Assembly: GCA_003519375.1 (NCBI GenBank)
Contig: DOWV01000032.1
Coordinates: 426 to 8,945 of the forward strand
Length of the DNA: 8,520 nt
Reading direction: 5' to 3'
Source: Bacteroidota bacterium
Lineage (GTDB): Bacteria; Bacteroidota; Ignavibacteria; UBA10030
Every line of letters starts with the position of its first letter. Position 1 is the first letter of the stretch. This document shows, piece after piece, positions 7,231 through 8,520 of the stretch. Position numbers and translations under genes: made by a program. Under the pieces are notes generated by a model. The model worked only from the letters and a program-made list of their open reading frames with translations. It was not told the origin of the DNA and made no database searches.

Positions 7231-8241
7231 CTAGCGAGCCCCTGCCTTCGTTCTTGGAAATGTCAGCGAACCGGCAACGGACAAGGCAATCACGGTTACG
7301 ATAATTCCGAGTGACCACTCGATGGGAAACTTTCCACCGAATGCATGATTGAGCCACACCATCTTCAATCCGACAAACACCAACACGACGGCAAGGCCGT
7401 ATTTCAAAAGATAAAATTTGTCGACCATTCCCGCGAGCATGAAGTACATCGCACGGAGTCCGAGAATCGCAAAAATATTGGATGTAAAAACAATGAGCGG
7501 TTCTTTTGTCAGGGCGAAAATTGCTGGAACTGAGTCAACCGCGAAAATAATATCTGTCAGTTCAACGAACAGCAGCGCGACGAACAGCGGGGTTGCATAA
7601 AGAACGCCCGACCGCCGGACGAAGAATTTCTCTCCCTCAGATCCCGGCGTCACCGGAACAAGTCGTCGAAACAGCCTGATCACCGGGTTCTTTTCCGGCT
7701 CGATCGGCTTCTCGGGCCCCACCATCATTTTGATGCCCGTGAGAATGAGGATGCCGCCAAACAGCCAGACAACCCACTCGTATTGCAGCAACGCAGATCC
7801 GAGCGCAATAAAGATTGCACGGAAGATCAGGGCACCGATGATGCCGTAGAAGAGTACACGGTGTTGGTAGAGCGGAGGCACCGCGAAGTAACCGAAGACA
7901 ACAACGAAGACGAAGATGTTGTCGACGGAAAGCGCCTTCTCGACAAGATAACCTGTGAGAAACTCCAGCCCTACCTGTTCGGCCGCAGCCGTTGGATTGA
8001 ATCCCGGCAGCGCGAGGAGGCGCGGGTCTTGAGCGAACTTCCAGAGAGAATACTGGTACAGCCCATAGTTGAATGCCAGTGCGAGCGTGATCCAGACAAC
8101 GCTCCACGTTGCGGCTTCGCGGAATGAGACCACATGTGCTTTGCGATGGAAGACGCCCAGATCGAGCGCGAGCAGAAACAAGACGAACGCGATGAAAACC
8201 GTATACAGCCACAAGTAATGTTCAATAGGGAATAGTTGCAT
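7231..8241 (-). CDS. TerC/Alx-family integral membrane protein (probable metal ion exporter)
   Basis: The 336-residue protein is close to the length of E. coli Alx (about 320). It is highly hydrophobic, with roughly eight to nine membrane segments (about 9-31, 42-65, 104-124, 131-152, 156-175, 214-234, 250-271, 281-297, 308-326). Family signatures are Asp27 in LALDLGVFHRK, EKALSVDNIFVF (101-112, with Glu101, Asp107 and Asn108), and VELTDIIFAVDSVPAIFA (226-243, with Glu227, Asp230 and Asp236). The membrane-embedded acidic residues are the expected ion-binding positions. Family members act in manganese efflux (Alx), protection from metal stress, or tellurite resistance (TerC), and metallation of exported enzymes has been proposed for some. 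No other ter genes are near, so a stand-alone Alx-type manganese role is more likely than a tellurite operon. The ATG at 8241 fits the family N terminus. A structured RNA candidate lies about 140 bp upstream. Confidence 0.93.
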   Translation of the reverse strand: MQLFPIEHYLWLYTVFIAFVLFLLALDLGVFHRKAHVVSFREAATWSVVWITLALAFNYGLYQYSLWKFAQDPRLLALPGFNPTAAAEQVGLEFLTGYLVEKALSVDNIFVFVVVFGYFAVPPLYQHRVLFYGIIGALIFRAIFIALGSALLQYEWVVWLFGGILILTGIKMMVGPEKPIEPEKNPVIRLFRRLVPVTPGSEGEKFFVRRSGVLYATPLFVALLFVELTDIIFAVDSVPAIFALTKEPLIVFTSNIFAILGLRAMYFMLAGMVDKFYLLKYGLAVVLVFVGLKMVWLNHAFGGKFPIEWSLGIIVTVIALSVAGSLTFPRTKAGAR

Positions 8242-8280
8242 TGGTCCAGACCTGTGAGTAATCGGCGAAATTGGATAAAG

Positions 8281-8309
8281 AATTTAGCTGAATTCTATGA
8301 GTGGAACAA
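8281..8309 (-). promoter_or_regulatory. Weak candidate promoter close to the TerC-family gene
   Basis: On the minus strand, TTGTTC (8309-8304) and TAAATT (8286-8281) are 17 bases apart, which would give a short leader of about 33 bases before the ATG at 8241. If this is the real promoter, the structured element at 8380-8488 would not be in the terC transcript and would more likely be an upstream terminator or separate RNA. The match is modest (four of six at -10, three to four at -35). Confidence 0.25.
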
Positions 8310-8333
8310 CCTCTGTGTGCTCGGCCGGCGCCA

Positions 8334-8360
8334 TGATGACCGAAGAAAGAGCCGTCATCA
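8334..8360. other. 7-bp inverted repeat with 13-base loop in the terC upstream region
   Basis: TGATGAC at 8334-8340 is complementary to GTCATCA at 8354-8360. On the minus strand the loop carries TTTCTTCG, the same eight bases found at the 3' base of P3/P1 in the neighbouring structured element. It has no following T-run, so it is not a convincing terminator. It may be a downstream part of a leader RNA. Confidence 0.35.
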
Positions 8361-8379
8361 ATATCTTTAGCGGCCCCTC

Positions 8380-8488
8380 ATAAACGAAGAAAGCCGACAT
8401 GGATCCCAAGGGATTCATTCATGCCGGCTTAGATACCGCCACGCCCGCTTGATGATCCAAGCAGGCGTGGCAGCTACTCTTCATATAT
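8380..8488 (-). ncRNA. Candidate structured RNA (three-way junction) upstream of terC; class unknown
   Basis: The minus strand folds by eye as follows. P1 pairs 8488-8478 with 8380-8390 (ten pairs, one T-T mismatch). P2 pairs 8474-8458 with 8435-8451 (17 pairs, six-base loop GATCAT). P3 pairs 8430-8420 with 8391-8401 (11 pairs), with a small inner hairpin around 8403-8414. The junction linkers are GUA (8477-8475), AUCU (8434-8431) and none between P3 and P1. Wobbles at 8472/8437, 8474/8435, 8463/8446, 8424/8397 and 8483/8385 are all G-U on the minus strand. The sequence GAGTAGC at 8479-8473 recalls the 5' conserved segment of the yybP-ykoY manganese riboswitch, but the expected 3' conserved purine-ACC segment is absent. 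Alternatives are a terminator pair of the upstream gene or a REP-like palindromic repeat. Confidence 0.4.
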
Positions 8489-8520
8489 CAAATATTGGGC
8501 TGGCGTACCCCCCACTCAAA

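Noticed and set aside
6916..7314. 132-codon plus-strand reading frame, briefly considered as a transposase or intron-protein remnant
   Set aside because: The translation matches no family I can recognise, lacks catalytic motifs, and its end is antisense to the well-supported C terminus of the TerC-family gene.
8284..8418. 44-codon minus-strand reading frame, with a 21-codon frame just upstream in the same phase (8419-8484)
   Set aside because: No ribosome binding site, no recognisable family, and the frames lie across the stems of the structured RNA candidate; the base pairing explains the sequence better than coding does.
8380..8488. Calling the terC leader a yybP-ykoY manganese riboswitch outright
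   Set aside because: Only part of the 5' conserved segment is present, and the 3' conserved segment expected next to P1 is missing; a covariance-model search would be decisive.

Overview
This window looks like chromosome from a member of the Fibrobacteres-Chlorobi-Bacteroidetes group, most like an Ignavibacteria/Chlorobi-type bacterium. The evidence is a secreted protein ending in a type IX secretion (T9SS) type A sorting domain of the 'NYPNPFN ... VFDLLGREVATLV ... SGVYF' kind, a TonB-dependent receptor with an N-terminal carboxypeptidase-regulatory-like domain, a DUF4249-like lipoprotein, and a lack of clear Shine-Dalgarno sequences. Lineage is inferred from protein families only. All convincing genes read on the minus strand, so the text below runs from right to left.

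Right end (8242-8520): an intergenic leader upstream of a TerC/Alx-family gene. Between 8380 and 8488 the minus strand folds by eye into a compact three-way junction of three stems. Every non-Watson-Crick pair in the stems is a G-U wobble on the minus strand and would be an A-C mismatch on the plus strand. This suggests an RNA transcribed towards terC. It does not clearly match the manganese yybP-ykoY riboswitch that often precedes TerC-family genes, so it is reported as an unclassified candidate. The TerC-family membrane protein follows at 7231-8241.

6663-7230: 568 bp with no convincing gene. It holds a 12-bp perfect palindrome, an 11-bp direct repeat, and a plausible promoter next to the following gene.

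Left part (1-6662): four co-directional genes that look like one cell-envelope operon. They are (a) a lipoprotein with two carboxypeptidase-regulatory-like domains and a DNRLRE-like C-terminal domain; (b) after 66 bp, a 741-residue T9SS cargo with about fourteen YCF48/Asp-box repeats, eight of them spaced exactly 41 residues apart; (c) a DUF4249-like lipoprotein, probably starting at a GTG inside or just after the stop codon of (b); (d) a TonB-dependent receptor whose ATG overlaps the stop of (c) by four bases and whose last few codons lie just beyond position 1. The tight packing suggests that the secreted propeller protein, surface lipoprotein and outer-membrane receptor are co-produced. One reading is an outer-membrane uptake or surface-binding apparatus of unknown substrate.
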